DNA of 64,000 nucleotides, from positions 94,423-158,422 of the forward strand of contig NZ_AQQR01000009.1 of the NCBI RefSeq assembly GCF_002210095.1, given 5' to 3'. Source of the stretch: Marinibacterium profundimaris (GTDB lineage Bacteria > Pseudomonadota > Alphaproteobacteria > Rhodobacterales > Rhodobacteraceae). The first letter of the stretch is position 1; the number at the start of each line of letters is the position of its first letter. The notes beneath the pieces are model-generated. The model did no database searches. It had not been told where the DNA came from and saw nothing but the letters and a program-made list of their open reading frames with translations. Position numbers and translations under genes: made by a program. Shown one piece after another: positions 17,426-26,682 of the stretch.

Positions 17426-18906
17426 TTTCCCAGAACCTGGCAGACTACATCGAACAGAACGCCCGCCGGCGCGGAGATCGCGTCGCGTTGCGCGACCAGG
17501 ACGGCGAGATGCGCTATGCCGCGCTCGGCCCGGCCATGATCAGCACCGCCGGCTGGCTGCAGCATCATGGTGTCGCGCGCGGACAGGTCGTGGGCATCGC
17601 GATGCGGGATGGTATCGACTACGTCGTGGCGATGCTCGCCATCATCCGGGCGGGCGCCATTCTTCTGCCGATGGATCCGCGCTGGACCTCGACCGAAAAG
17701 GAAAACGTCGCGCGCGCCTTCTCGGCCGCCTTCGTCGTGACCGACGCGCCCGAAACCTGCCAGATCACGGCCACGCATGTGCTGACCTTCGATCCCGCAG
17801 CGATGACGGCGGCGCATCCGTTCACGCCCCCGGCGAATTTCTCGGCCGACGAGCCGTTGCTGATGTCGCTCTCGTCCGGCACCACTGGCATGCCCAAGGG
17901 CCCGCGGATCACCCACCGGCAGATGATGCTGCGGCATTACTCGGAATGGGTGTCTCTCGGATTCCATCAGGACGACGTGAACCTTTGCGCGACGCCGCTC
18001 TATTTCGGCGGTGGGCGCGGGTTCACCCTGTCCTACCTCATGGGCGGTGCCACGGTCGTCTTCTGTCCGCCGCCCTACCGGCCCGAGATGGTCGCCGAGC
18101 TGATCCGCACCCAGGGCGTGACCTCGTCCTTCCTGGTGCCGACGCTGCTGCGCCGCATCCGGGAGGCGCCGGAGGAGATCCGCGAGGCGGTCCAGTCGTT
18201 GCGCCTGCTGATCTGCTCGGGCTCGGCGCTGCATCCGGACGAACGGGCCGACCTGCTGGAGAACGTCAACGGCACGATCGTGAACTTCTACGCCTCGACC
18301 GAAGGCGGTGGGGTGTCGATCCTCTATCCCGGCGAACTCGGCGAGGTGGCGCGGTCGGTGGGTCGGCCGATCCTCGGCTCTGAACTGTCGATCACCGACA
18401 ACGACGGCCAGCCGCTCGGGGCCGGCGAAATCGGCCATATCCGTCAGCGGGCGCCCTGGCATCCGGACGGCTTCTACCGCAATCCCGAGGAAACGGCCCG
18501 CTATTTCCAGGACGGCTGGTACTTGCCCGGCGATCTCGGGTATCTCGATGAACAGGGGTACCTGTTCATCACCGGCCGGTCGAAGGACATGATCATCCGC
18601 GGCGGCGTGAACATCTATCCCAACGAGATCGAGGCGACGCTGATCGCCCATCCCCATGTGAGCGATGCGGCCGTCGTCGGTGTGCCCTCGGCGCAATTCG
18701 GCGAAGAGGTCGCGGCCTTTGTCGTACCGGCGGTGACCGGGCTGGACCTGGCCGCGCTGGCCGATCACTGCCGCGCGGGTCTGGCCGCCTACAAGGTGCC
18801 GACCCGCTTCGAGGTTCTGGACGAGTTGCCGCGCAATTCCGGCGGAAAGGTCATCAAACCGGACCTGGTCCGGCGCCTTCAGGAGGTCCCCGAACCGGGG
18901 GCCTGA
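17422..18906 (+). CDS. AMP-forming acyl-CoA synthetase/ligase
   Basis: This 494-residue member of the ANL superfamily activates a carboxylic acid with ATP and CoA. The P-loop SSGTTGMPKG lies at residues 151-160 and the YASTEGG motif near 291. The hinge region follows with LPGDLGYLDEQGYLFITGR. The catalytic lysine is Lys476 in NSGGKVIKPDL. It is translationally coupled to the acyl-CoA dehydrogenase, so the pair should convert an imported acid to its CoA ester and then oxidise it. The TAXI importer downstream would supply the acid. Confidence 0.92.
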   Translation: MISQNLADYIEQNARRRGDRVALRDQDGEMRYAALGPAMISTAGWLQHHGVARGQVVGIAMRDGIDYVVAMLAIIRAGAILLPMDPRWTSTEKENVARAFSAAFVVTDAPETCQITATHVLTFDPAAMTAAHPFTPPANFSADEPLLMSLSSGTTGMPKGPRITHRQMMLRHYSEWVSLGFHQDDVNLCATPLYFGGGRGFTLSYLMGGATVVFCPPPYRPEMVAELIRTQGVTSSFLVPTLLRRIREAPEEIREAVQSLRLLICSGSALHPDERADLLENVNGTIVNFYASTEGGGVSILYPGELGEVARSVGRPILGSELSITDNDGQPLGAGEIGHIRQRAPWHPDGFYRNPEETARYFQDGWYLPGDLGYLDEQGYLFITGRSKDMIIRGGVNIYPNEIEATLIAHPHVSDAAVVGVPSAQFGEEVAAFVVPAVTGLDLAALADHCRAGLAAYKVPTRFEVLDELPRNSGGKVIKPDLVRRLQEVPEPGA

Positions 18907-18996
18907 GGGTCGCCGCGCGGAAAAGGTATGACAGCGCGCCCCCGGCAAGCCGGTTGCGCAGAAGAGCAAATAAACCAAGCAACAGGGATAAATGAC

Positions 18997-19956
18997 ATGA
19001 AACGTACATTCACCTGCCTGGCGGCGGCGCTCATCTCGACAGCGATTGGCGGCGCGGCTGCGGCCCAGGAATTCGCGCGGATCGGCGGCGGCCTGGCCGG
19101 CACCTACCCGCTGTTCTCGGCCAAGCTCTCGGAGCTGATCAACAACAACATCGACGGCGTGCGCGCCTCGGTCGTTCCCTCGGACAGCGAACAGGCCCAG
19201 GCCATGCTGCAGATGGGCGAGATGGAGTTCAACATCGCCTATACCTGGCTGGTCAAGAAGATCGCCGACGGCAATGGCGGCTATGGCGTCGATACGCCGG
19301 ATGTGCGCCACATCATCACGCTTTACGGCTCGACCCTGCAGCCGATCGCCCGGCCCGACACGATCGAAAGCCTGGCCGAGCTGAAGGACACCCCGCTGCG
19401 GGTCTGGACCGGGCCCGAGGCGCAGTTCTTCTATCAGATCGTCGAGCCGGTGTTGCAGGCCCATGGCATGGAAGTCGCGGATATCCGCGAGGCCGGCGGC
19501 GTGACCGAGACGGTCGATTACGGCGGCGAGATGCAGGCCTTCCAGGACGGGCGGCTGGATGTCGGCTTTTTCTCGGGCGGCGTGCCCTATGGTCTGCTGC
19601 AGCAGATCGAACGCGCACCGGGCTTCGAGCTGGTCGGCATGACGCCCGAGGCGATGGACAAGCTGAGCGAGATCCTTCCGGGCATCACCGGCTACACGAT
19701 CCCCGCCGGCACATACGAGGGGCAGGACGAGGACGAGATCGTGCCGTTCTACGTCAACCAGCTGGTGACCAACGTCAACGTGTCGGACGATCTGGTCTAC
19801 GAGGTCACCAAGCTGATGTATGAGAACTATGCCGAGTTCCACGGCCTCTTCCCCGGCTCGGAAGAGATCGACGACAAGGATCCGCTGGCCAACAACGAGG
19901 TGCCGCTGCATCCCGGTGCCGAACGCTTCTACCGTGAAGTCGGCGTCATAGAATAA
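18997..19956 (+). CDS. TAXI family TRAP transporter solute-binding subunit
   Basis: This is the periplasmic binding protein of a TAXI-type TRAP importer, 319 residues. A signal peptide is clear, with cleavage likely after AAAA near residue 22. The N-terminal RIGGGLAGTYPLFSAKLSELIN is typical of TAXI proteins, which bind glutamate, other acids or unknown ligands. An in-frame ATG lies upstream at 18928, but the start at 18997 gives the proper leader. A strong hairpin and the fused permease gene follow, the usual TAXI arrangement. Confidence 0.92.
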   Translation: MKRTFTCLAAALISTAIGGAAAAQEFARIGGGLAGTYPLFSAKLSELINNNIDGVRASVVPSDSEQAQAMLQMGEMEFNIAYTWLVKKIADGNGGYGVDTPDVRHIITLYGSTLQPIARPDTIESLAELKDTPLRVWTGPEAQFFYQIVEPVLQAHGMEVADIREAGGVTETVDYGGEMQAFQDGRLDVGFFSGGVPYGLLQQIERAPGFELVGMTPEAMDKLSEILPGITGYTIPAGTYEGQDEDEIVPFYVNQLVTNVNVSDDLVYEVTKLMYENYAEFHGLFPGSEEIDDKDPLANNEVPLHPGAERFYREVGVIE

Positions 19957-19967
19957 AGCCCGCAGGT

Positions 19968-19995
19968 CCCGCGGCGGCGTCCTGCCCGCCGCGGG
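19968..19995 (+). terminator. Intercistronic hairpin after the TAXI binding-protein gene
   Basis: CCCGCGGCGG (19968-19977) pairs perfectly with CCGCCGCGGG (19986-19995) around an eight-base loop. Like the hairpin at 2503-2530, it lies between a binding-protein gene and its permease and lacks a T-run, so it probably tunes the relative amounts. Confidence 0.55.
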
Positions 19996-20026
19996 CCGAT
20001 ACAAGACGAGCCGAAGGAAGCAGACC

Positions 20027-22330
20027 ATGTCCTCCATGTCATCCACCGAGGTTCTGCTCGGACACCCATCCGCGCCCGCGGTGGACCGGGCCTTTCACTG
20101 GCTCGTCGCGGTCGTCTGCACCTTCTACGTCTTCATCCACCTCTACCTGGGCTTCTATGGCTCGCCCGACAGCCAGTTGCTGAACGCGCTGCATGTCAAC
20201 TCGGCGCTGGCCATCGTGTTCATGACCCGGCCCGCCGTTGCGCGCGGGAATGCGATCTACGTGCCGCTGCGCTTCGTCGATGCGCTGGCGGTGCTGGGCT
20301 GTCTGTGGTGCGCGGCCTATTTCCTGATCGAGATCGACAGCTGGTCGATGCGGACGCTGGTGTTCCGGCCGATCGACTATTTCACCTCGATCCTCTTCGT
20401 CGTGCTGATCCTCGAGGCCTGCCGCAGGGCGGTGGGTCTCGTGCTGGTCGTGATCTGCGTGGTGCTGATGCTCTACGCGATGAATTCGGACCATTTCGGC
20501 GGCATGTTCTACGGCGCGCCGGTGACGCCGACGCGCCTGCTGCAGACGGTGTTCCTGGGCAGCGCCGGGATCTTCGGCGTCGCGGTGTCGGTGATGACGC
20601 AATACGTGGTGCTGTTCATTCTCTTCGGCGTACTGCTGAACGCGGTCGGCGGCGGGCGTTTTTTCACCCGCATGGCATTCGCGCTTTTCGGGCACCGGAG
20701 GGGCGGGCCGGCCAAGGCGGCGGTCGTGTCCTCGGCGATGCTCGGCACGATATCGGGAAGCGCGATCGGCAACGTGGTCACCACCGGCATCTTCACGATC
20801 CCGCTGATGATCCGCCTCGGCTATCGCCGGGCCTTCGCGGGGGGCGTTGAATCGGCGGCCTCGAACGCGGGCATGATCAGCCCGCCGATCATGGGCGCTG
20901 TTGCCTTCATCATGGCCGACATCATGGGCGTGTCGTACCTGTCCATCATCGCCGCCGCGGCCATTCCGGCGGCTCTCTACTACGCCGTGATGTTCGTCAC
21001 CGTCGATCTCGAGGCGCGCAGACTCGGCCTCGCGCCGCTGCCGCGCACCAAGATTCCGCCCGCCTGGCCGATGCTGAAGCGCGAGGGCTACTTTCTGCTG
21101 CCGCTGGTCGTTATCTGCGTGGCGCTGACAATGGGCATGTCGGTGATCGTGGTGGCCGTGCTGACCATCGTGACAACGGTCGTGATCGGTGTCCTGCGCC
21201 GCAACGACAGGCTCGATCCGGTGCGCATGATGCAGGCGGTCGAGGAGACCGCGCGCTCGACCGCGGGGCTTTCGGCCACCGCGGCGGCGGCCGGGATCAT
21301 GCTGGGCGCGATCTTTGCCGTGGGGCTGAGCTATCAGGTCGCGCAGGAAGCCGCGCGCATGGCCGACGGGCATCTCTGGGCGCTGGTGGTGCTTTGCGCG
21401 ATCATGGCCATCATAATGGGCATGGGTATGAGCGCGGCGGCAGTCTACCTGACGCTTGCGGCGACGGTCATCCCGATCATGCAGCTGGCCGGCATACCCC
21501 AGATGGCCGCGCATTTCTACGCGTTCTATTTCGGCATCGCCTCGAACATCACGCCGCCCGTGGCGCTGACGGCCTATGCCGCAGCGCCAATCGCCAGGTC
21601 GAGCCCGGTTGAGACGGGACTATTCGCTGCCAAGCTGGGCATGGCCAACCTGCTGCTTCCCTTCATCTTCATCTATCATCCGGCGATCCTGCTGGAAGGC
21701 ACACCGGTCGAGATCATCACCGTCTCCATCACCAGCCTGCTGGCGCTCTGCGGTTTCGCGGTGGCGACGACGGGCTATCTTTTCCGCAACCTCACCGTGG
21801 CCGAACGGCTTGCGACAGCGGCGGTCTCGGCCCTGATGTTCCTGCCCGAACCGCTCACGGACGTGGCCGGGATACTGCTGACGCTGGCCGGCGTGCTGTA
21901 TCTGCGGCGAACGGCCGGGCGTGATCCGGTCATCGCGCGCAAGACGCCCGTGCGGAGCGAGACTGCCGGGCCCGAGGGCTGGCTGGCCCGCTGGGCGCGG
22001 AAACGGATGGAGAAGGAAGACGCGGCGGCGGTCGATGCGATCCCGGCGCGGGTGGACGAGGACAGCCTGCTGGAAGGGCTCTTTACCGATCCCGAGGAGG
22101 ATACCCGTCTGCGCCCCGATACCCGGATCGCCGCGGCGGCCACCTGGATCGTGACCTTCGCCACGGCGGGCATATTCCAGTATGCCGGGTCAGTCTATCT
22201 GCATGCCCGCAATCCCGAGCTCTGGACCGCGCTGATGCTGGTGGCGTCGGTGGTCTTCGTCAGCGGGCTGATGATCGCCATGCGCACCCTTGGCGGCGCG
22301 CCGGCCGCGCAAGCGCAGCGTCAATCGTAG
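20027..22330 (+). CDS. TRAP transporter fused permease (DctQM-like, TAXI type)
   Basis: This 767-residue inner-membrane protein joins the small (DctQ) and large (DctM) TRAP subunits, the normal form for TAXI systems. The N-terminal 170 residues hold the small-subunit-like segments. The DctM part includes MLGTISGSAIGNVVTTG and SNAGMISPPIMGAVAF near residues 240-300. After about residue 650 there is a charged cytoplasmic stretch (rich in R, E and D) and then two further hydrophobic segments near the C-terminus, an addition to the core fold. It ends convergent with, and overlapping by ten bases, the LysR gene. Confidence 0.92.
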   Translation: MSSMSSTEVLLGHPSAPAVDRAFHWLVAVVCTFYVFIHLYLGFYGSPDSQLLNALHVNSALAIVFMTRPAVARGNAIYVPLRFVDALAVLGCLWCAAYFLIEIDSWSMRTLVFRPIDYFTSILFVVLILEACRRAVGLVLVVICVVLMLYAMNSDHFGGMFYGAPVTPTRLLQTVFLGSAGIFGVAVSVMTQYVVLFILFGVLLNAVGGGRFFTRMAFALFGHRRGGPAKAAVVSSAMLGTISGSAIGNVVTTGIFTIPLMIRLGYRRAFAGGVESAASNAGMISPPIMGAVAFIMADIMGVSYLSIIAAAAIPAALYYAVMFVTVDLEARRLGLAPLPRTKIPPAWPMLKREGYFLLPLVVICVALTMGMSVIVVAVLTIVTTVVIGVLRRNDRLDPVRMMQAVEETARSTAGLSATAAAAGIMLGAIFAVGLSYQVAQEAARMADGHLWALVVLCAIMAIIMGMGMSAAAVYLTLAATVIPIMQLAGIPQMAAHFYAFYFGIASNITPPVALTAYAAAPIARSSPVETGLFAAKLGMANLLLPFIFIYHPAILLEGTPVEIITVSITSLLALCGFAVATTGYLFRNLTVAERLATAAVSALMFLPEPLTDVAGILLTLAGVLYLRRTAGRDPVIARKTPVRSETAGPEGWLARWARKRMEKEDAAAVDAIPARVDEDSLLEGLFTDPEEDTRLRPDTRIAAAATWIVTFATAGIFQYAGSVYLHARNPELWTALMLVASVVFVSGLMIAMRTLGGAPAAQAQRQS

Positions 22331-23295
22331 GCGGGAACCGGGGCATTGGCCGGAGCGGTGCCGTGTACCGGCATCTGCGACCAGCTGGCCTGGGTTTGCC
22401 GTGCCTCGAGTTGAAGCCATGCCTGAAGCGTTTCCAGCTGCTTCTGCTTCGGCGTCGAGTTCGGATAGACGAGAAAGTAGTCGTGGGTCACCGGATAGGT
22501 GAAATCGCAGATCCGCAGCAGATTGCCCAGCTGCAGGTCGCGCGCGGCCAGCGCGCTGCGGGCCAGGGCGATCCCGCGCCCGGCCAGCGCCGCGTCGAGC
22601 GCCATCGAAGAGGAATCGAAGCGGTGCCCGGGCAGGCTGTCCGGGGCATCCACGCCAGCCGCGCCGAGCCAGGTCTGCCAGTTCGGAAACGTCGGGATGA
22701 CCTTGAGATTGTCGTCATGGATCAGTGGCAGCCGCAGCAGATCCTCCGGCCCCTTGACCGGACCGTGCCGGCGCAGGAACTCCGGGGAGCAGACCGCCGC
22801 GACCTCCTCGGTCAGGAAGGGCTCGACCTGCATGCCGGTAAAATCTCCCTTCCGCAGCCGGATCAGCGCGTCCATCTCCGAATAGCGGAATTCGAAGATC
22901 TCGCTCGAGACGGTGACTTCGAGATTGATGTTGGGATGCGCCTGATGCAGCAGGTTCAGCCGGGGCAGGAGCCATTTCGAGGCGATGCAGGCGGCCACGC
23001 GAACCCGCAGCGGACCGTCTCGGTGAACGTTCTTGATCCGCATCGTGGATTCCTCGATGGCCAGGAAGCTCTGGGTCAGCGGTTCGAGGAACTGCTTGCC
23101 GGCATCCGTCAGTTCGATCGCGCGATGTTTGCGGGTGAAGAGCGGGGTGCCGACAAAGTCCTCGAGCGCCTTGATGTGATGGCTGATCGCCGCGGGGGTC
23201 ACGTGCAGTTCGGCGGCCGCAGCGGCAAAGCTGCACTTGCGCCCCGCCGCCTCGAAGGCGCGCAGGGCGTTCAGGGGGACGTTTTCGCGATGCAA
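22321..23295 (-). CDS. LysR family transcriptional regulator (GcvA-like)
   Basis: This 324-residue regulator has an N-terminal winged helix (LNALRAFEAAGRKCSFAAAA, AAISHHIKALEDFVG) and a LysR effector domain. The sequence type is the GcvA-like branch. The frame is open much further upstream, but a TTG at 23295 with GGAGGA before it gives exactly the family N-terminus, so I chose it. It is convergent with the TAXI importer operon and probably controls that acid-uptake and CoA pathway, though its targets cannot be read from the sequence. Confidence 0.88.
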   Translation of the reverse strand: MHRENVPLNALRAFEAAGRKCSFAAAAAELHVTPAAISHHIKALEDFVGTPLFTRKHRAIELTDAGKQFLEPLTQSFLAIEESTMRIKNVHRDGPLRVRVAACIASKWLLPRLNLLHQAHPNINLEVTVSSEIFEFRYSEMDALIRLRKGDFTGMQVEPFLTEEVAAVCSPEFLRRHGPVKGPEDLLRLPLIHDDNLKVIPTFPNWQTWLGAAGVDAPDSLPGHRFDSSSMALDAALAGRGIALARSALAARDLQLGNLLRICDFTYPVTHDYFLVYPNSTPKQKQLETLQAWLQLEARQTQASWSQMPVHGTAPANAPVPAYD

Positions 23296-23431
23296 GGCTT
23301 TCCTCCGACGGGCCGGCTCGATCTGGAGCGGTCGGTGCAAGCCTAGTCGGAGAGGGCCAGAGAACAATACAGTTTCGTGACAACCGGTCGTGAAGACAGG
23401 TCTGAAGGTCAAGATTCGGTCGCTGCCCGGT

Positions 23432-24205
23432 TCAGAGCCGCAGGCTGCGGGCCAGGACGAAGGCGTCGTCGGCAAGCATGCGGACATGTTCCTTCATCGC
23501 GCGCGCGGCTGCTTCGGCATCGCCGTCGAGCAGCGCCGCGGCGAGGGTCTCGTGCTCCTGTTCCGCCGCCTGCTTGCGTTCGGGGCGGAAGGTGATGAAG
23601 CGGCGGTAGGGGGCGAGACGCTTGTTCAGCAGCTCGATCTGGTCGCGCAGGGCGCGGTTCTCCGAGGCGGTGTGGATCGCGGCGTGGAAGGCGTCATTGC
23701 GCGCGATATAGGCATCGGCATCGCCGCTGCGCCCGGCTTCCCGGCAGGCGTCGTGGGTCTGCATGATCCTTTCCCGGTCGTGATCGGTCATCCGCTCGCA
23801 GGCCAGCCGCGCGGCGACGGCTTCCATCTCGCCCACCAGTTCGAACAGGTCGAAGACTTCGCTTACCGTTGGGCGCGCGACGACGGCGCCGATGCGCGGC
23901 TCGATGGTGACGAGGCCGCTGGCGGCGAGCAGGCGCAGGGCCTCGCGTACGGGCGTGCGCGACACCTCGAAGCGGCGCCCGAGGATCTGCTCGTCGAGCC
24001 GCCGGCCGGGCTCGAGCTCTCCCTGCACGATTTCGTCCTCCAGCGCCGCGGCAATCTCCTCGGCGCGGGTTGCCGGGCGGCCGGTTTCGCGCGGGGCGGT
24101 GTCCGCGCCTGCTGCATCTTCGGTCGCGCCGAGCGACTCTTTTTCATGGGTCTGGTCTGCCAAGGAACCTCCGGACCGAAACTTTGCCTGAATTTCAGGC
24201 GCCAT
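23432..24205 (-). CDS. GntR family transcriptional regulator, FCD subfamily
   Basis: This 257-residue regulator has a GntR winged helix (LGRRFEVSRTPVREALRLL, then GLVTIEPRIGAVV) and an FCD effector domain with NDAFHAAIHTASENRAL and the C-terminal EHVRML. The FCD domain usually binds a metal and an organic acid. About 45 residues at the N-terminus before the winged helix are extra. It is divergent from the operon at 24371, with a GntR-like palindrome in between, so it most likely represses that operon and itself. The start at 24205 is chosen for position; its ribosome site is weak. Confidence 0.9.
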   Translation of the reverse strand: MAPEIQAKFRSGGSLADQTHEKESLGATEDAAGADTAPRETGRPATRAEEIAAALEDEIVQGELEPGRRLDEQILGRRFEVSRTPVREALRLLAASGLVTIEPRIGAVVARPTVSEVFDLFELVGEMEAVAARLACERMTDHDRERIMQTHDACREAGRSGDADAYIARNDAFHAAIHTASENRALRDQIELLNKRLAPYRRFITFRPERKQAAEQEHETLAAALLDGDAEAAARAMKEHVRMLADDAFVLARSLRL

Positions 24206-24267
24206 GGCGTCAATATGGGTCACTAAATCAGCGGTATTCCAAAAGTTGGGCAGAATCCGTGATTTTG

Positions 24268-24275
24268 TGTATACA
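24268..24275. promoter_or_regulatory. GntR/FCD-type operator core TGTATACA
   Basis: An eight-base perfect palindrome with the GTATAC core lies between the divergent GntR gene and the SDR-led operon. GTATAC-containing sites are common for FCD-type GntR regulators, so this is the best candidate operator for the regulator at 23432-24205. Confidence 0.5.
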
Positions 24276-24370
24276 TGCTGCGTGCGCCATGTCGACCTTA
24301 AATGAATAACCCAAGATCGCTGGCCCGTATAGCGTTTCGCCTGGCGGACAGCAGCAGACGAGGACATGGC

Positions 24371-25153
24371 ATGGATCTGGAACTTCGCGACAAGCGCGTT
24401 CTCATCACCGGGGCGTCGCAGGGCATCGGCGAGGGCCTTGCAGAAGTGTTTGCCGAAGAGGGCGCGATCCTGCACCTGACAGCCCGCAGCGCCGACAAGC
24501 TCGAGGCGATAGCGGAGCGGCTGCGCAAGGCGCATGGGGTGGAGGTCACGGTCTACCCCTTGGACCTGACCGGCGGTGCGGCACCGCTCGAGCTGGCCGG
24601 GCAGACCGGCGATATCGACATCCTGATCAACAATGCCGGCGCGATCCCGGGCGGCAACCTGTGGTCGACCGACGATGCGGCCTGGCGCGAGAACTGGGAT
24701 CTGAAGGTCTTCGGCTACATCAATATGTGCCGTGTCTATTACGAGAAGATGAAGGCCGCGGGTGGCGGCGTGATCATCAACGACATCGGCAACGCGGGCG
24801 AGAATTATGACCCGGATTACATCGCAGGGACCGCGGGCAACGCCAGCCTCATGGCCTTTACCCGGGCGCTCGGGGGCAAGTCGCTCGAGGACAATATCCG
24901 CGTCGTGGGGGTGAACCCCGGGCCAGTCGACACCAGCCGGATCTACAAGCTGCTCAAGCGCCGCGCCGTGGATTGGTACGGCGACGAAAGCCGCTGGGAA
25001 GAGCTGCTGAAAACCTATCCGCTGAAACGTCCGGCCAAGGTGCGCGAGATCGCGGACCTGATGGCCTTCCTGGCCTCGATCCGCTCGGGCTACACCAGCG
25101 GCGCGATCTTCACCGTCGACGGTGGCATCACCTCGCGGGCCTCGATCATCTGA
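24371..25153 (+). CDS. SDR family protein with altered active site
   Basis: This 260-residue protein has the short-chain dehydrogenase fold: TGASQGIGEG for the cofactor (residues 14-23) and NNAG near 87. In the active-site segment the tyrosine is kept (DYIAGTAGN), but the lysine four residues later is threonine and the expected serine position is glycine (NDIGNAGE). I recall an SDR branch with this GAAGE/GSAGN pattern, so it may be a family trait rather than decay. The ATG at 24371 gives the right N-terminus. It opens the long operon, and its stop overlaps the aldehyde dehydrogenase start by one base. Confidence 0.85.
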   Translation: MDLELRDKRVLITGASQGIGEGLAEVFAEEGAILHLTARSADKLEAIAERLRKAHGVEVTVYPLDLTGGAAPLELAGQTGDIDILINNAGAIPGGNLWSTDDAAWRENWDLKVFGYINMCRVYYEKMKAAGGGVIINDIGNAGENYDPDYIAGTAGNASLMAFTRALGGKSLEDNIRVVGVNPGPVDTSRIYKLLKRRAVDWYGDESRWEELLKTYPLKRPAKVREIADLMAFLASIRSGYTSGAIFTVDGGITSRASII

Positions 25154-26682
25154 TGCACGCCCCGGCCGACAGCTTCGATCCCGTCCTGGACCCGGGCCCG
25201 TTCCAGTCCTTCCCGCTGCATTACGGCGGGCAATGGCAGGCCGGTCGGGGCGCCGTGCCGCGCAAGGTGCTGCGTCCGGCAACCGGATCCCCTGGCTGGA
25301 GCGTCGCGGAGGCCTCGGCAGAGGATGTCGAGGCCGCCTGTGCGGCGGCTGCAACGTCTGTCGCCGGCTGGACCGCGCTCGACACGGACGAGCGCGGTCG
25401 CCTCTTGCGAGGGCTGGCAGGGATCCTGCGGGAGAGGATGCCAGAGCTGGCAGAGTTCGAGGCGGCCGTGACCGGGCGCCCGATCCGCGAGATGCGCGCG
25501 CAGATGGGGCGCATTCCGGAATGGTTCGAGTATTTCGCGGGGATCGCGCTGGGTCTGGAAGGCGGGTCGAACCGCGTGAAGGGCGGCTTTCTCACTTACA
25601 CGCGCTACCGGCCGCACGGGGTCTGCGCGCTGCTGACGCCGTGGAACCATCCGATCCTGATCCTGGTCAAGAAGATGGCCGCGGCGCTGGCGGCGGGCAA
25701 TACCGTCGTCGTGAAACCCTCTGAACTGGCGCCGGTGACGTCGCTGCTGCTGGCGCAGTGGGCGGTGGAGGCGGGGATCCCGGCCGGGGTGATCAACGTG
25801 GTCACCGGCGGTCCCGAGACGGGGGCGGCGCTGGTCGCCAACACGCACGTCGCCCATATCGACCTGACCGGCGGCACGACGACCGGCAAGATCGTCGCCA
25901 GGGCCGCGGCCGAGCGGATGGTGCCCTGCACGCTGGAGCTTGGCGGCAAGACGCCCATCCTGGTTTTTGACAGCGCCGAGCTGGACGAGGCGGTGGCCGG
26001 GGCGCTCTTTGCGGGTTTCGTGGCGGCAGGTCAGACCTGTGTCTCGGGCAGCCGGTTTCTGGTGCAGCGGGGTGTCTACGAGGCCTTCGTTCAGAAGCTG
26101 GCCGGGCGGGTTGCAGCGCTGCGGCAGGGCGATCCGGCGCAGGCCGAGACCGATATCGGGCCCGTGATCTCGGCGGCCTCGCGCGACCGCTGCATGGGTT
26201 ATTTCGAACGGGCGAGGGCATCTGGCGCCCGGCTCGTCGCCGGTGGCGTGTTGCCGGAGCTTCCTGCGCATCTGGTCGGGGGCTTCTTCGTCCCGCCAAC
26301 GGTCTTTGCCGACGTCCCCCCCGATCACGAGATGTTCCGCGACGAGATCTTCGGTCCCGTCGTCTCGGTCACCGCTTTCGACACCGAGGACGAGGCCGTC
26401 CGCCTCGCCAATGCCGGCCCCTATGCGCTCGGCGCCTCGGTCTGGACCCGCGATATCCTGCTGGCGCACCGGGTGGTGGACCGGCTGAAGGCCGGGGTCG
26501 TCTGGATCAATGACCACCACAAGAACGACCCGCGCTCGATCTGGGGCGGGTCGGGGGAAAGCGGGTACGGCCATGAGAACGGCTGGGACGCGCTGAAGGG
26601 CTACCTGATCAAGGGGTCCGTCACCGTGCGCACGACCGACAGTTTCGGGGACTGGTTCGCCGGGGGCTCGCGCTATGGATGA
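25153..26682 (+). CDS. Aldehyde dehydrogenase family protein
   Basis: This 509-residue NAD(P)-dependent enzyme should oxidise an aldehyde to its acid. The catalytic cysteine is Cys296 (GQTCVSGSR) and the general-base glutamate is Glu262 (LELGGK). The cofactor and oxyanion segments LTPWNHP and TGGTTTGK are present. Its start overlaps the SDR stop (TGATG), and its 3' end overlaps the next small ORF by eight bases. It is the clearest catabolic enzyme of the operon and implies an aldehyde intermediate, which could come from the amine oxidase encoded downstream. Confidence 0.92.
   Translation: MHAPADSFDPVLDPGPFQSFPLHYGGQWQAGRGAVPRKVLRPATGSPGWSVAEASAEDVEAACAAAATSVAGWTALDTDERGRLLRGLAGILRERMPELAEFEAAVTGRPIREMRAQMGRIPEWFEYFAGIALGLEGGSNRVKGGFLTYTRYRPHGVCALLTPWNHPILILVKKMAAALAAGNTVVVKPSELAPVTSLLLAQWAVEAGIPAGVINVVTGGPETGAALVANTHVAHIDLTGGTTTGKIVARAAAERMVPCTLELGGKTPILVFDSAELDEAVAGALFAGFVAAGQTCVSGSRFLVQRGVYEAFVQKLAGRVAALRQGDPAQAETDIGPVISAASRDRCMGYFERARASGARLVAGGVLPELPAHLVGGFFVPPTVFADVPPDHEMFRDEIFGPVVSVTAFDTEDEAVRLANAGPYALGASVWTRDILLAHRVVDRLKAGVVWINDHHKNDPRSIWGGSGESGYGHENGWDALKGYLIKGSVTVRTTDSFGDWFAGGSRYG

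Noticed and set aside
17311..20046. A 911-codon open frame on the minus strand
   Set aside because: It runs antisense across the CoA ligase and TAXI genes, shows no domain, and has the arginine/histidine/aspartate-rich composition typical of GC-rich shadow frames.
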